Origin: Cyanophora paradoxa
Taxonomy: Eukaryota > Glaucocystophyceae > Cyanophorales > Cyanophoraceae
Length of the DNA: 64,000 bases
Direction: 5' to 3'
Assembly: GCA_004431415.1 (NCBI GenBank)
Contig: QPMI01000432.1
Span: 186,001 to 250,000 of the forward strand
This document shows positions 20,301 to 31,467 of the stretch, in pieces; position 1 is the first letter of the stretch; each line of letters starts with the position of its first letter. The position numbers and the translations under genes are program-made. The notes below the pieces were generated by a model. The model searched no databases. It worked only from the letters and a program-made list of their open reading frames with translations, and was not told the DNA's origin.

Positions 20301-21294
20301 TGCGCCGCCCCCCTCCCTCCCCGCCGGCGCCCGCTTCGATTCCCGACGCCCCGGCCGCCCCGGCAGGTACGGCCCTCGCCAGAACCTGCGCTGCTTCCAA
20401 GAGGAGTTCGTGCCGGTGCGCCACGGGATCTCCTCGGGCCGCGCGCGGGGCCGCGCGAGCGCTATCGCGCGCCCCCGTCCAGACTTCGGCTGAGGCCGCG
20501 CCCCCGGGCCCGCCCTCGCGCGCAGGGCCGTTCGCGCACGTACGACGAGCTGCTGGACAACAGTCTCCCCCAGCAGCAGGAGGCAGGAGCCGCCCCGGAG
20601 AACGGTCCCCCTCAGCCCCCCGTGCGCGCCCCCCCAATCCCTCTCGACCCGGGGCCTCCCGCTCGCCTCACAGGGCCGGGGGTACGTGCGCAGGGGCACC
20701 CGCAGGGCGAGGCGGGCGCGCGCGCGGGTGAGCCGCCGGCCGCTGCGGGGCCCGCCCCAGCGGCGGGTCCGAGCTCGAGCTCGAGCCAAGCAAAGTGCGC
20801 GGCCTGTGGGGCTGCGGTGCGCGGGCCCCGCCCCCACGGCTTGAGCCCCGCGCGTCTTGATCCTGTCCATGTGGCGCGGCCCGTGCGCGCGCAGGGGCAC
20901 GAGGGGGAGAGCTGCGAGCAGGCGCGCCAGCGGCGGGAGCAGATCGAGGCGAACATTCGGGCGAACATGGAGTTCCTGAACAGGGCGAAACGGTGCCCGG
21001 AGTGCAGGACGCCCTGCGAGCGCATCTCCGGCTGCAACCACGTCCGCTGCGCGCGGTGCGCGCGCGTCGCGCGCGGCGCACGGGTTATCCAAGCGCTCTA
21101 GATCGCTGATCCGAAGCTTCCCCCGCGCGCGCAGGTGCGATATGCACTGGTGCTACGAGTGCGGCCGGGCCTGGGGCCGCTCGGATACGCGTGGCCTCGG
21201 GGGGCGGGCGCCGAGGGAGCTTCACAATCCGGACTGCCCCGCGGTTGCGGGCCTCCCGGCCGCGGGCGGCCCCGGTAACGTTCTCCGCCGCTGA
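17379..21294 (+). CDS. Multi-RING, RBR-like E3 ubiquitin ligase
   Basis: Start MLGSPAAGGELELPPSQG, then an acidic segment. Cluster 1: HECTLCKQQYNLSGQ-LLLGCSHLVCHTC, then LLSCPIPQCRRNLSYQEIE. Cluster 2 repeats the plan: TVCALCQETTMKDDLF, CFHSFCKKC, then YPLYRIPCPGAGCQHVMNL. Cluster 3: TICPLCRSG, ACCGAVLCVACAG, RPCICG. Cluster 4: RCPECRTPCERISGCNHVRC and CDMHWCYECGRAWG, the Rcat (RING2) pattern with the SGCNH segment that carries the catalytic Cys in RBR ligases. Long coiled-coil and Pro/Ala-rich stretches lie between. Cluster 1 needs two GC-AG introns (17783-17839, 17912-17983). A single gene is the simplest reading, because an Rcat alone would lack its RING1; two adjacent genes split near 19.4 kb remain possible. 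Stop at 21294. Confidence 0.62.
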
Positions 21295-22036
21295 TCCTTC
21301 AAGCATGGCCTGGCGCTAGTAGCGCTAGTACCAGCGCTCGCCCCCCGCCCAGCTCTCCCCGGCCCCCAGTTCCCTGCCTATGTACAGTGTAAGCTCAAAA
21401 CCTCACCTCCGTACGCGTGCCGTCGACGTCGGCCGTGTTAGCTTGTCCGCATTGGGGGCAGGAGTTTGGGGGGTCAAAGGGCTAGCCGGGTACGGGGAGG
21501 CCGGCGAGAGCTCCGCCTCGGCGTCACCTGCCATCGTCGAGAGCAATAAAGATCGCTTCGCGTCGCACGTAGCGCGGGGTGGAGGCGTCATCCGCGGTCC
21601 GAACCAGCACAGCGCCGTCCCGACGTTGGACGGCCACGTGCAAGGCCGGTTCGCGAGGATGTCTCATCTCCTCGCTGCGTTTGCGGGGCCCCCCATCACT
21701 GGAGGGCCTGAGGTGGACGCCCGGCTCGGGGCTCTCTTGAGCTTGTCGTTCGACGCGCCGCTCCTCGCTCCCGTCGCATATGCTTGCCCGTCGGACCCGG
21801 ACAGGCTCCAGCGCGAGGTCGAGCGGCAACGGCACCTCTATCCGAGCTCCGGCCACACCAGCCTTCGGCCTGCAGCAGCAGAGCTGTCAGCTAGTCATCG
21901 AGCCCTGCAGAGTAGCAGCTCGCGGTTCCAGCCCGCGATCTGCTGGTCTCCCGCCTGCGTGTTCGTCCCCTCAGTGATCCCAGCGGGAGGCGCGGCGCTC
22001 GGGCGGCGTGCCCCAGCAGCGTCCCGATCAAGCGCT
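21295..22036. other. Spacer or 5' part of the peptidase gene
   Basis: A plus-strand frame is open from ATG 21380 through the chosen peptidase start, with another in-frame ATG at 21659 (MSHLLAAFAGPPITGGPE). It could encode a long targeting extension, but there is no supporting similarity, and an opposite-strand frame is also open. Confidence 0.3.
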
Positions 22037-24100
22037 ATGCGCGCCTACAGCTCGTGTGCAGCGGCAAGCGTAGCGCGGCTCAACCTGCTCCGGAGGATGG
22101 ACGCCGGGTTCCTCAGCCTCGTCGAGCGGCAGCTGCGCCTCTCGCTGCGGGAGCTCGAGGACATAGCGGACGGCCGGAGCGGCGTCTTCGCGGACTTCGT
22201 CCAGGGCGGCGACTACTCGGGGAGCAAAGCCTCGGATAAGCCCGCGTCGGAGGAGGTTCGCCCCCAGCGGCCCCGCACTCTCGCCTGCGTCTCCCTCGCG
22301 GACCCTGACGGCCCGCGGCAGGCGCAAGAAGGCGCGGCGAGCGAGGAGGCCGGGGAGGAAGGAGCCCCGGAGGTTCGAGTGCAGCCGGTGCCGTACAGTC
22401 AGATCATCAGGAGACCGCCGGAGGTCCGGCGCCGCCGCCGGTTCTGGCACCTCCTGTGGGCCCGCCTGCGACTCAAGCTCCCGCCGAAGCTGCGGACTCT
22501 CGTAGAGGTGCGCCGCCGCGCGGGCCGGACCGTCTGCGCCCGAGCGAGAAGCCCGCGTGCTGACAGAGCGTCTTCGCGCAGAGCATCTTTGCGAAGCTGA
22601 AGAAGCCGGCGGTGCTCGCCGTGGCGAGCGTCTTCGCCGTTCTCATGACGCTTGAAGCGTTCTCGTTCCTCCCGGGGGCCCACGTCCGCAAGAACTTCGC
22701 CATCTTCGAGCAGGCGCGCCGCTCCTTTCCTCCCTTTCCCTTCCTTTTCTGAGGCGTCCCGCAGGTCTACGAGGACGTGTACAAGGGGTACGTGGACCCC
22801 GTGGACCCCACGAAACTCATGCAAGTGGGCATCGAGGGTGCGCGCGGCCGGGGCCGGCTATGCTCGGGATGGGCGCCGGCTGAGGGGCGCGCGCGGCAGG
22901 GATGCTGGGGAGCCTGGACCCGTACACCACCTTCATAGACGAGGCGAACACGGAGGAGCTGGGCGTCTTAACGTGCGCGCCGGCCCCGCACGCCCTGCGC
23001 CTCCGCCGCCGCTGTCCTCACGGGCGGGCGACAGGCACGGGCGGTACGGCGGCGTCGGCATCACGATAGGGGAGAGCGAGGGCCGGACGATGGTCTTCGG
23101 TACCCTGGACGGCTACAGGCGAGCCCCGCCCCGCCCCGCCCCGGCCCGCCTGCCCCGCTTCCCCCTGACCTGACGCGGCGGTCGCGCAGCGCCTTCGAGA
23201 AGGGCGTGCGGGCGGGCGACCGGATCACGCACGTGGGCAAGACCTCCGTCGAGGGGCTCTCTATCACCGAGGCGCGCGAGCGGCCCCCGCCCTTCTCAGC
23301 CACCGCCCTCCGCCCTGACGGACGGCGCCCCCACCCCGCGCGCGCGCAGGTTCGGAACATGCTGCGGGGCGACCCCGGAAGCACCGTCAGCATCACCTTC
23401 GAGCGGCTCACGAGCAAGCGCGCCCGCGTTCTATTCTCTACCACCCCGCCCCGCCATCGATTGCCTAACGTTAGGCGCCGGCAGGAACGGGGCGGTAGTG
23501 CCCGTGCGGAAGAAGGCGGAGCTGTTGCGGGCGCGCGTGCAGCTGAAGAACGTGACGTACGCCGGCTTCCTCGACGACGACGCGGCCCGCGGCATCGGCT
23601 ACGTCCGCGTGGACCGCTTCGCGAGCCAGGCGGGGGAGGAGGTGCGGGAGGCGCTGCGGGCCATGGAGGCCAAGGGCAAGCTGCGGGGCCTCATCATCGA
23701 CGTGCGGGGCAACCCCGGCGGGCTACTGGAGGCGGCGGTGGACGTCGCCTCGAGCTTCCTCCCGCGCGGCTCGGTGGTCGTCTCCACGCGGGGCCGCCTC
23801 CCCGAGTCCCGGCGCGTCTACCGCAGCCGGCGGGCCCCGACGCTCCCGGACGTGCCCCTCGTCGTCCTCACGAACGCCGAGTCGGCCTCGGCGTCGGAGA
23901 TCATCGCGGGGGCGGTGCAGGACCTGGACCGCGGCGTCGTCGTCGGGGAGCGGACCTTCGGGAAGGGCCTCATCCAGAAGATCAAGTTCCTCCCTAGAGC
24001 TCGATTTGTGCAAATGACTAGAGCTCGATTTGTGCAAATGACTTTGAGGTTCGCCCGGAAACGGGTACCGGTCTTCCTAAATTTGATTTCCCCCTTAATT
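22037..24100 (+). CDS. ctpA: S41 carboxyl-terminal processing peptidase, C-terminal end missing
   Basis: Tail-specific serine protease, as used in plastids to mature the D1 protein. After an Arg-rich region comes a membrane helix (KPAVLAVASVFAVLMTLEAF), then VYEDVYKGYVDPVDP, MLGSLDPYTTFID, a PDZ domain (GGVGITIGES, GVRAGDRITHVG) and the catalytic core: GYVRVDRFASQAG, LIIDVRGNPGGLL, NAESASASEIIAGAVQD (Ser nucleophile, Glu) and GERTFGKGLIQ (Lys base). GC-AG introns at 22714-22763, 23119-23189 and 23272-23349 are required to join these blocks. Right after GKGLIQKIKFLP the sequence enters a 24-bp direct repeat, and the roughly 100 residues that normally complete the fold are absent. The start (ATG 22037) and the end are uncertain; possibly a pseudogene. 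Confidence 0.72.
23992..24043. repeat. 24-bp direct repeat, two copies, at the end of the peptidase homology
   Basis: A unit starting TAGAGCTCGATTTGTGCA occurs twice in direct tandem exactly where S41 similarity stops. Confidence 0.85.
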
Positions 24101-25416
24101 CGAGAAGTGGGAGTTTCGGGGGCGGGCCCAGTCGGCGGCGAGGTCCGCCACGTCCCCCGCGGGGAGCCCCGGGGCCCGCTCCGCCAGGCGCGCCGCCAGC
24201 TCCGCCGGCTTCGGCGCCCCCGTACCCCCCGCGACGGCGAGCGCGATGCAGTTCGTCGTGCCGTACGGCCGCCGCACGAGCGCGGGGCCCACCGCCGCCT
24301 CGAACGCCGCCAGCGCCCGCTTGCACTCCGGCACCGTCCCGTCCCCTGCCCCCGCGCCGCCGCCCCGGCGCCGAGTCACGTCGGAACCTCGGAAAAGACG
24401 GGGGTTACGGGATTTCTGGGGGGTACCGAGGTTGGCGGCGACGACGGCGCCCGGGGGGAGGAGGTACCGGAGGCCCCGCCACGTCTCCACCTCCTCCAAC
24501 GCGGGCAGCAGCTGCGATCGAATTCGAATCGAATCGAATCAGCGACCAAATGTTTTGAAATTCGAAAATGAGAGCGGACGCGGCCGGAGGCGAAGAGGTC
24601 GACGAGGAGGGCGCCGAACTGGAGGCCGCCGGCCTGCCGGGCGACGAGGCCGGCGTCCGTCGCGTCCCCCTGGTGGTACTTCACCCGCCCCGCCGCCATC
24701 GCCTCCCCGAGCCCGAAGAACGAGTCTGGGGAGGGGAAACGCGAGTGAGACGAAGAAGAAGTAGCTTCGAGGCCCGCGGCGCGCGCGCCTGCGATCATGG
24801 CGAGCGAGCCGTCGAGCTCCCAGCCGTGGATGGCCACGTCGCCGTAGACGGCGCGCAGCGCGCGCGCCAGCGTGCCGGCGCCCATGCCCAGCACCGCCAC
24901 GGGCTTCTCCGCGTCCCCGAGGGCCGCCGCCGCCACGAGCGCGTCGTAGTAGCCGCCCGTGAGCGTCGCTTCCGGGTGGTACCACGACTGCAGGTTCATG
25001 GAGGCGTCCAGGAAGAGGACGCGTGAGCTGCGCGCGCGAAGGGGGGGCGCGCAGGGCGCTCGATCGATCAGGCACAGCGAGCCCGGGCCCGGCGCCTCGC
25101 CCCGCGCGAGTCGCCGGCTGCAGGGCGGGTCCGGGTCGCACCCGTCTTTGGTTTCCCAGAGCTGCACGTTGTTGTAAAGCGTATCCATCATCCAGAGGAG
25201 CTCGTCCTTCTTGGGGTCGAACTTGACCGACAGGCAGCTCGGGCGCTCCTTCCCCGCCCCGCCCGCTGCGGCGCTTGCCTCGCACCGCACGATGAACCTC
25301 GGGGTCGCCGCGGCATCGGCCGGCGCCCAGATCCTCCCGCAGCTCCTGCTGCTGCTGCCCGCCTCGAACGCGCACGCTGGGCGGAGTCTCGCAACGCGCG
25401 CCGATCTCGGTGCCAT
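24095..25416 (-). CDS. Spermidine-synthase-fold SAM-dependent protein, probably organelle-targeted
   Basis: Rossmann-fold protein of the polyamine aminopropyltransferase/methyltransferase group. ATG 25416 gives MAPRSARVARLRPACAFEAG, an Arg/Ala/Ser-rich start with an IVRCEAS segment typical of a transit peptide. Then come SVKFDPKKDELLW, NVQLWETKD, VLFLDASMNLQSWYHPEA, TGGYYDALV, the nucleotide-binding motif VAVLGMGAGTLARALR, IHGWELDGSLAMIAG (acidic residue after strand 2), FGALLVDLFASG, RYLLPPGAVVAANLG and RRPYGTTNCIALAVAGG. Stop at 24095. At least five exons. Similar proteins in plants and algae are plastid-predicted without known substrate. It is convergent with the peptidase gene and almost overlaps it. 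Confidence 0.72.
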
Positions 25417-25787
25417 CGAGACGCTTGCGTGGAGCAGTGTCGGCTGGCCCTGTGGCCTCGCCGCGACGCCCGCGGGCAAAGCTGCGCGGATCCTAGATCG
25501 TCAGCGCGCGAGCGGGGCGGTCGGCCGGCACAGCAAGCAATCGAAAGGCACCGAATGCGAGCATCGAAACTGTGCTGGGGGCTCAAACGGAGAGCTGGCC
25601 GGCCAGGATGATATGCTGCACCCCCCTCTCCTCCCCCCCCTTCTTCGAGCGTTCGCCGCTCGGAGCCGTTCGGATCGGAGCCGCCAGCACATTCGACGAG
25701 AGAGCACTCTGTAACGTTTATTGGCACTTTTCTCAGCCTTTCCAGCCAGCCAGCACGACAGCGTCAGCACACCAGCGCGCCGAACGC
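25417..25787. promoter_or_regulatory. Divergent upstream region, aminopropyltransferase-like / elongin C
   Basis: 371 bp between two start codons. It contains a C-rich tract near 25.62 kb; no other element is recognised. Confidence 0.3.
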
Positions 25788-26177
25788 ATGGAGGAGGTCT
25801 TGCAGTCGATCGGGGCTGCTGCGCTCGAGTGCTGCTCGCGGCCATGCATCGCGGAGCAGGCCTCGCCTGAAAACGAGCGGCCTGCGCCGCGCCCGCCGCC
25901 GCCAGACGAGGACAACGAGTACGTCGTGCTGCGGACGCAGGACGGTGCGCGCTGGTTGATGCTGCGAGCCGTCCGCATTCTTGCGATTAGCTGGTCGCTT
26001 ACCGCCGCGCGCTGCCCAGACTGCGAGTTCATGGTTAGTCTGAGCGTCGCGAAGATGAGCGGGACACTCGAGCGGATGCTGCGGCGGGGCCCCTCCGGGG
26101 CGCAGTTCAAGGAAGCAGGCGCGGTCATCACGCTGATCAACTCCGTCCCAACGGCGAGCTCGCACGCCGACAACTAG
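25788..26177 (+). CDS. ELOC: Elongin C / Skp1-fold protein, short at the C-terminus
   Basis: Elongin C is the adaptor of cullin-2/5 ubiquitin ligases and of elongin. ATG 25788 gives MEEVLQSIGAAALECC and an acidic/Pro-rich lead; exon 1 ends EYVVLRTQD. After a 75-bp intron with GTGCGC donor the protein reads CEFMVSLSVAKMSGTLERML, which fits the family block (EFIV-type strand, then the SGT-helix), followed by GAQFKEAGAVITLINSV. It then stops at 26177, so the two or three C-terminal helices of a normal 112-residue elongin C are missing. Nothing downstream before the next gene restores them. It could be a degenerate paralog, or an intron with an unusual donor near 26.12 kb could have been missed. 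Confidence 0.55.
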   Translation: MEEVLQSIGAAALECCSRPCIAEQASPENERPAPRPPPPDEDNEYVVLRTQDGARWLMLRAVRILAISWSLTAARCPDCEFMVSLSVAKMSGTLERMLRRGPSGAQFKEAGAVITLINSVPTASSHADN

Positions 26178-26321
26178 ATCCAGAGTAGAGCAGCAGATAT
26201 AGGTAGGGCAGCGTGTACAATAGCTATTCCTTTAAGTTACGAACAGGGCTTATAATTAGCTACGGTGAGGTTGCATCGCACGCCGGCGGGCTCGGCGGGA
26301 CCGGCGCCGGCGCGGGGTCGG

Positions 26322-27679
26322 TCAGCGGAGGGCGGCGCGGGGCTCGGGCCGCCCCACGCCCACGCCGGCGGCCGCGGGCGGGGCGACCTCGATCTCCTCG
26401 GCGTACGCGTGCTCCTCCGTGCCCGCCTCCAGCTCCGGCGCCTCCTCCGCCTCGGCGGGGCTCCACCCGGCGGCGGCGGCTGCAGGCGAGGCGGGAACCG
26501 AATCCGAAGCCGGATCCGCGCCGGCGGCCGGGGCGGGCGGCTTGGCCTCCATCGCGGCGGCGCGGGCGCGCCACTCGGCGTCGATGCGGATCGCCATCTC
26601 GTGGCTCTTCCGCAGCGCGTCCTGCACGCGCCTCCCTCGGATCAGATTCGATTCTAAATCCAGGAGAGGCGCGGCTGGCAGACCTGCAGAGAGGCGGCCA
26701 GGAAGTCACTCGGCACGCGGAGCGCCGCCAGCTCGCGCTTCAGGCACTCCACCTGAACCCGCAGCCTAAACGGCGGTCAGAGGAGGCCGCGCGGGCCGGG
26801 GCAGCGGGCGGCGCGCCTGCAGTTCTCGCTGCGCAGCCGCTCGCGCTCGGCGCAGGCAGCGGCGGAGGCGGCGACAAAGCCGTCCGCGAAGCCGGCGCCG
26901 GAGCCGGGCTCCTCGGCCGAGGCCAGCCCGGGCTCGCTCTGCTGCTGCTGCATGCGGAGGAGGGCGATGCGCGGGTCGAGCTCCGCCGGCGGCTCCGGGC
27001 CGGGGCCACCGGCGCGGCCCCGCAGACCTCCGCCGGCACGGCCGCCGGGTCCCCGTAGAGGCGCCGGAGGAAGGCCCGCGCCACGCCGGCCTTCGCCCGC
27101 GCGAGGCACCTGCACGCCGTGCCGCGGGCCGCGTCAGAGCCGGGTCGGCGCGGCGCGGGCTCTGCTCGGCACACGCACCGCATCCAGTCGGCGAAGACCT
27201 GGCGGCCCTGCGCGCGCAGCTCGCGGCGCCGGCGGGTGTCGTCCGCCGTGCGGAGGGCGGAGATCCAGGCGTCGCGGGCCTTCAGGAACTGCTCCATCCC
27301 GCGCTGCAGCAGAGCCAGCGCCTCGTCCTCCTCGACGCCCAAGCTCGAATAGTTCCTCGCCGACATCGCCACGCGCTGCAGCAGCTGCGCGGGATGTGGT
27401 TTTCGGGCCGGGCGCGGGGCAGCTGCATGCGCAGGACGGGCTTGCCGACCTTCATGTCCGCAGCCGCGTGCTGCTCGAACGGCCATCGCGCTAGTTAGCA
27501 AGGGCAGGATTCGCAGTTTGGGGGCGGCAGGGCCGGCGAACCATGTCGTTCAACATGTACTTCCCGGCCCAGGTCGGCTGCCCGTCCTCCGCTGCGGTGC
27601 AGCGGTCGCAGAATGGAAGCGCCACGAACTTGTCACCGTCCTGCACGGCCTCGAGGAGCGTGCGGCGGACGCGGTCCAT
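26322..27679 (-). CDS. Unknown coiled-coil protein with a CxxC motif
   Basis: ATG 27679: MDRVRRTLLEAVQDGDKFVA, then LPFCDRCTAAEDG (CxxC) and WAGKYMLNDM. A small exon (HAAADMK) splices in phase to LLQRVAMSARNYSSLGVEED, ALALLQRGMEQFLKARDAWI and a His-poor helical stretch with WMRCVCRAE. Later exons carry LARAKAGVARAFLRRLYGDP, ELDPRIALLRMQQQQSEPGL, VQVECLKRELAALRVPSDFL and DALRKSHEMAIRIDAEWRA, and an Ala/Pro/Glu-rich tail ending at 26322. The phase-consistent exon chain supports a real gene of about 350 residues. No family is recognised. Confidence 0.5.
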
Positions 27680-28253
27680 GGCGGGTCGCGGCGGGCGCGG
27701 GAGCGGGAGCGCAAAGCTTTCAGCGCGGCGGCAATGACGAGCTGCGCGGGGAGCTCGCCGAGGGCTGGTAAAGACCGAAGAGTTGGGCCGAATTGGGGAG
27801 ACTTCTCTCTACCCCGGTCGCCAGAAGAACTTGCGGGAGGACGAGATCTCAGCTGACGTCGTCACGCTTCCTACCGGTAGGGCGTCGGGTCGCTGCCGGT
27901 CGAGTCCCCTGTTCGGAACGAAGCTTCAAAAGCCTCCCGGCGCTGCCGGGCTTGAGCGCTAGCACGCGCGGCGCGAATCGGCGCACCCCAACCTCCGGCC
28001 TTTGATCTCGTCGCCGAGGTGCTCATCGTCTCCGAGTTCCGGAGTTCATCGATCATCGTACGCGTATACGTAGGCTTTCTCCTGCTGAAGAGATCAGCGA
28101 GCCTCGAGCGCGACTGACGGTGCCCTAGGGGAGGATTCCTGTGAAGGGAGAGACAGCGCCTGGCATTCTTTCAGCTTTGGGAGAGCACATTCTATCGGCG
28201 AACACCTTGGCGACGAGTAGCGCAGCGTCGCTCTCTGAGAGCGTTCTGGCGCG
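27680..28253. promoter_or_regulatory. Divergent upstream region, coiled-coil protein / kinase
   Basis: About 570 bp between the starts. No gene seen. Confidence 0.3.
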
Positions 28254-30445
28254 ATGACGAACAAGTACGACTACAGCCACATGGTCCGCGAGTGCCATGC
28301 GTCCGACCTGGAGCTCGACGAGGTCGGAGCGGGCAAGCTACGCGCGAAATGCTCCATGAAGATGGACGAGCGAACCCGGGCGGAGCTCGGTGTGCGGTGC
28401 ATCGATCGCATCGAGGAGCTGGTGCGCACGCCTCTCCCTCGCGCTTTCCCGTTCCCGTGAAGATCAAGAAAGCTCCAGCACGCTCTCGCTGACGCTCCCG
28501 CCGCGCAGTACGAGCTGCGTGAAGCGCTGGCGCGTCCCTTGCGGTTCCCCCTTCCGAAGTTCCTTGACTCTCCCGTCCCCTTGACGCCCTGCGCAGGGGC
28601 GCGGAGGGAGCTCTACTGTGTATCTCGCTTTCGACCGCGCGACGGGAGAGCGCTGCGCCGTGAAGATGGTGCGCCCGCGAAGCGACAAGTCCGAGCGCAT
28701 ATGCATCCCGCGAAGCGACGAGGCCGTGCGCATGCGATCGCAGGTGAACGCCGCGGTGTTCGAGCAGAGGCCTGAGCCGATCATAAAGGAGCTGCGATGC
28801 ATGCGGCGGCTCCGCCACCCCAGTATCATCCAGCTGCGCGAGGTGGCCGACACAGTGGAAGGCCCGGCCATCGTCCTCGAGCTCGGTCCGCGCACGCGTG
28901 GCGCATGCGCCTGCGCTCGCGAGTTCGATCCACCGCTGACCCGCGCCGGGCAGCCGAGGGGGGCGACCTCTTCGAGCGAATCCTCGCCTGCGGCGGCCGC
29001 ATGCCGGAGGCGGAGTGCGCGCGGACCGTCCGGCAGATCGCCGGCGCCCTCTGCCACATGCACGCGCAGGCGAGCGCTCCCGCCGCCTTCGCCGCCGCGC
29101 CCCCGCTCCTTCCCGACGCGGCCGCGAGCGCAGGGCATCGCGCACTGCGACCTGAAGCCGGAGAACTTCCTCTTCGTCTCGAAGGAGAGGGGCTCGCCCA
29201 TCAAGCTGGCGGACTTCGGGCTGGTGCACTTCACCCGCGAGGAGCGGGAGGAGGCGGCGCAGAAGCCGCGGCGGCGCGAGGCGCTCGCCGGCACGCCCGA
29301 GTACGTGGCGCCCGAGGTCATCACGGAGCGGGACTACGCGCCGCCGGCCGACATGTGGTCCCTGGGCGTCATCGTCTACATCCTGTGCGCCCCGGCCCCG
29401 CGCCCTTGAGCTTCCTCCCCGCGCATTAGTGAACATTTGATCTGACGTCTCGATCCCGCGCCGCGCACGCAGGCTCTGCGGCTACTTCGTGCGCGCCGCC
29501 CCGCGTCGCCCGCGCCCCGCCTCCGCGCCCGGCGCCTCACGCGCGACCTCGCTCTCGCTCGGCAGCCGTTCTACGGGGAAACTCTCTTCCAGGTCTTCGC
29601 GCGGGTGCAGAGCGGCACGTACGACTTCCCCGAGGAGGAGTGGGCCTCCATCTCCCCCGCCGGTCCGCCCGCCCCGCCTCGCCCCTGCCCCTTCTTCGCT
29701 CCGCGCGCGCGCTCAGGCGTGCGCGCGCGCGCCCGACCGCAGCGGTGGAGGTGGTGCGGGCGCTGCTGACGGTGGACCCGGCGAAGCGGATGACGGCCGA
29801 GCAGCTGCTCGCGCACCCCTGGATCCCCTCCGCCGAGGCCTGTGAGGCCGCCGCCGCCGCCGCCGCAGCCGCCGCTCTGCCCTCCCCGGCCCGCCCGGGG
29901 CCCCCCGCCGCCGCCGCCTCGGCTTTGCCTCCTGCCGGCCCCTCGCAGGCGCGCCGCCGCTTCCGGCGGGCGGTGCTCACGGCGGCCGCCGCGGTCGCCT
30001 TCCGGCGCGGGGCGCGCCCCGCGGCGCGGACGCGCACGATGTCGGAGAGCGCGCTCTGCTCGATGGCGGCCTGCGGGGGCGGCGGTGCGGCGGGAAGCGG
30101 TGCGGGGCGGGGGCGCTGGAGCCGGGGGCCCTGTGGGCCCTCGAGGAGGAGGACGGGCAGGGCGAGGACGGCTCCGGTGGGCCGCCCCGCAAGCGCCGCT
30201 CCGTCTCGTGCAACTGCCTCCCCACCGCGGAGCGCGCCTCCCTCTCCTCCTCCTCCCCCCCCTCTTCGGCGTCCTCGGCGTCGCCCCTCTGCATCGCGGC
30301 CCTCCAGCTGTGCGCCTCCCGCGGGCCGGGCGCCGCCCCGGCGGCTGCGGCTGCGGCGGCGGCTGTGGAGGCGGGGAAGCCGCCGCGGAGCGCGTCGCGA
30401 GGGTCGATGGACCTCGACGCGTGGGACGACAGCGTCTACGGCTGA
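28254..30445 (+). CDS. Serine/threonine protein kinase, CaMK-like
   Basis: Intact kinase domain after splicing: glycine loop GRGGSSTVYLAFD, ATP lysine in CAVKMV, alpha-C Glu in IIKELRCMRRLRHPSII, hinge VLEL-AEGGDLFERI, catalytic loop HCDLKPEN, metal motif ADFGLVHF, activation segment end AGTPEYVAPEV, MWSLGVIVYIL-LCGYF, PFYGETLFQVFARVQSGTYDFPEEEW and the final helix VDPAKRMTAEQLLAHPWI. This order, with CGYF-PF and the FP-EEEW segment, is CaMK-type. Intron 29070-29133 uses CAG|GCGAGC and restores HAQ-GIAHCDLKPEN. An extra 60 residues precede the domain (MTNKYDYSHMVRECHASDLE). The tail is Ala/Pro-rich and ends RSASRGSMDLDAWDDSVYG at 30445; no EF-hands or calmodulin-binding helix are evident. Confidence 0.88.
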
Positions 30446-31467
30446 GGCGGGGGCTGCGGGCCGCCCGAGCCCGCCCCAGCCCGAAGGAGAAGCCCGATCC
30501 CCACCCCACTCCACTCCACTCCACTCCACTCCACTCCACGTTGCCGGGTTGCACATTGGCGCGCATCCGATCCCCCGCCCTGTATACGCAGCGCTGCGCC
30601 CCAGCTCCTTTCGATCAGCAGCAGCTGCTCCTCTAGTCCTGATCATGAGTTGTTTGTTTGTTGGGTGCGATCCCGTAGCTATATAGTCCTAGTCTGGGTT
30701 TGAGGCAAGTCTGTATGTGGCCATGGTCTATTAGGGCTGGGCAGCTTCGTCTCCATGCTTTTTTTCATTCCCTATGCATTGCATAATGACCATCATCTCA
30801 TGGCACAGTACAGTAGCAGCATATCAACCGTCGAACGCTGTAATTGACCGTAGAACCGTGCAGCCGTTTTCATCGTTGCAATTGGCCGACCCCTCTCAGA
30901 GTCTGGGAGTCGCGGCAGATCTAGATCTAGAGCGCTAGCGCGATTTAATTCCAGATTACTAAAGTTACGTTTTAAACTACTTGAATTCGGACTAAACTTC
31001 GTAAAGATATCAGTGCAGTTGCACAGCCATATATAGAATTCGAATACCGCAGTACTAGTACTTGCAGTGTAGCTATAGTAGTGCACGTGCCACGGTGTAC
31101 CAGTGTACGTGAATGCATCGTACCATCATAGCATTGTCACGGCGTCACACAGCGTGGCACAGAGCCTGAGAGCGTCCCTTGCCGATCGATATCGTAGGTC
31201 ACTGAGTCGAGCGTGATCATGATCACGGGGTTTGCTACATAGTAGATTAACCCATGTTCCCCTTGGAAGAAAATTCCGTTTAGTACTACGGCAGACTCAA
31301 ACTGCCAGCATTGAGAGCGGTGCGAACAGTCAAAGTCACTGACTGGACTGTGCTCCATGGGTGGTCCAGCCTGGGCTGCCAACAGTCGTGCCAGCATGTT
31401 TGGTAAGTGGGGAACTTGTGAATCGCAGGCCAGTGGTTGAGTTGTCGCTCTCATTGGTATACTCAAT
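30446..31467. other. AT-rich gene-free region
   Basis: Starts with the (CCACT)n array and then drops to much lower GC. It contains overlapping AGATCT/CTAGA palindromes near 30.92 kb. No gene is supported. Confidence 0.5.
30506..30539. repeat. (CCACT)n microsatellite
   Basis: Nearly seven perfect 5-bp units just downstream of the kinase stop. Confidence 0.95.
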
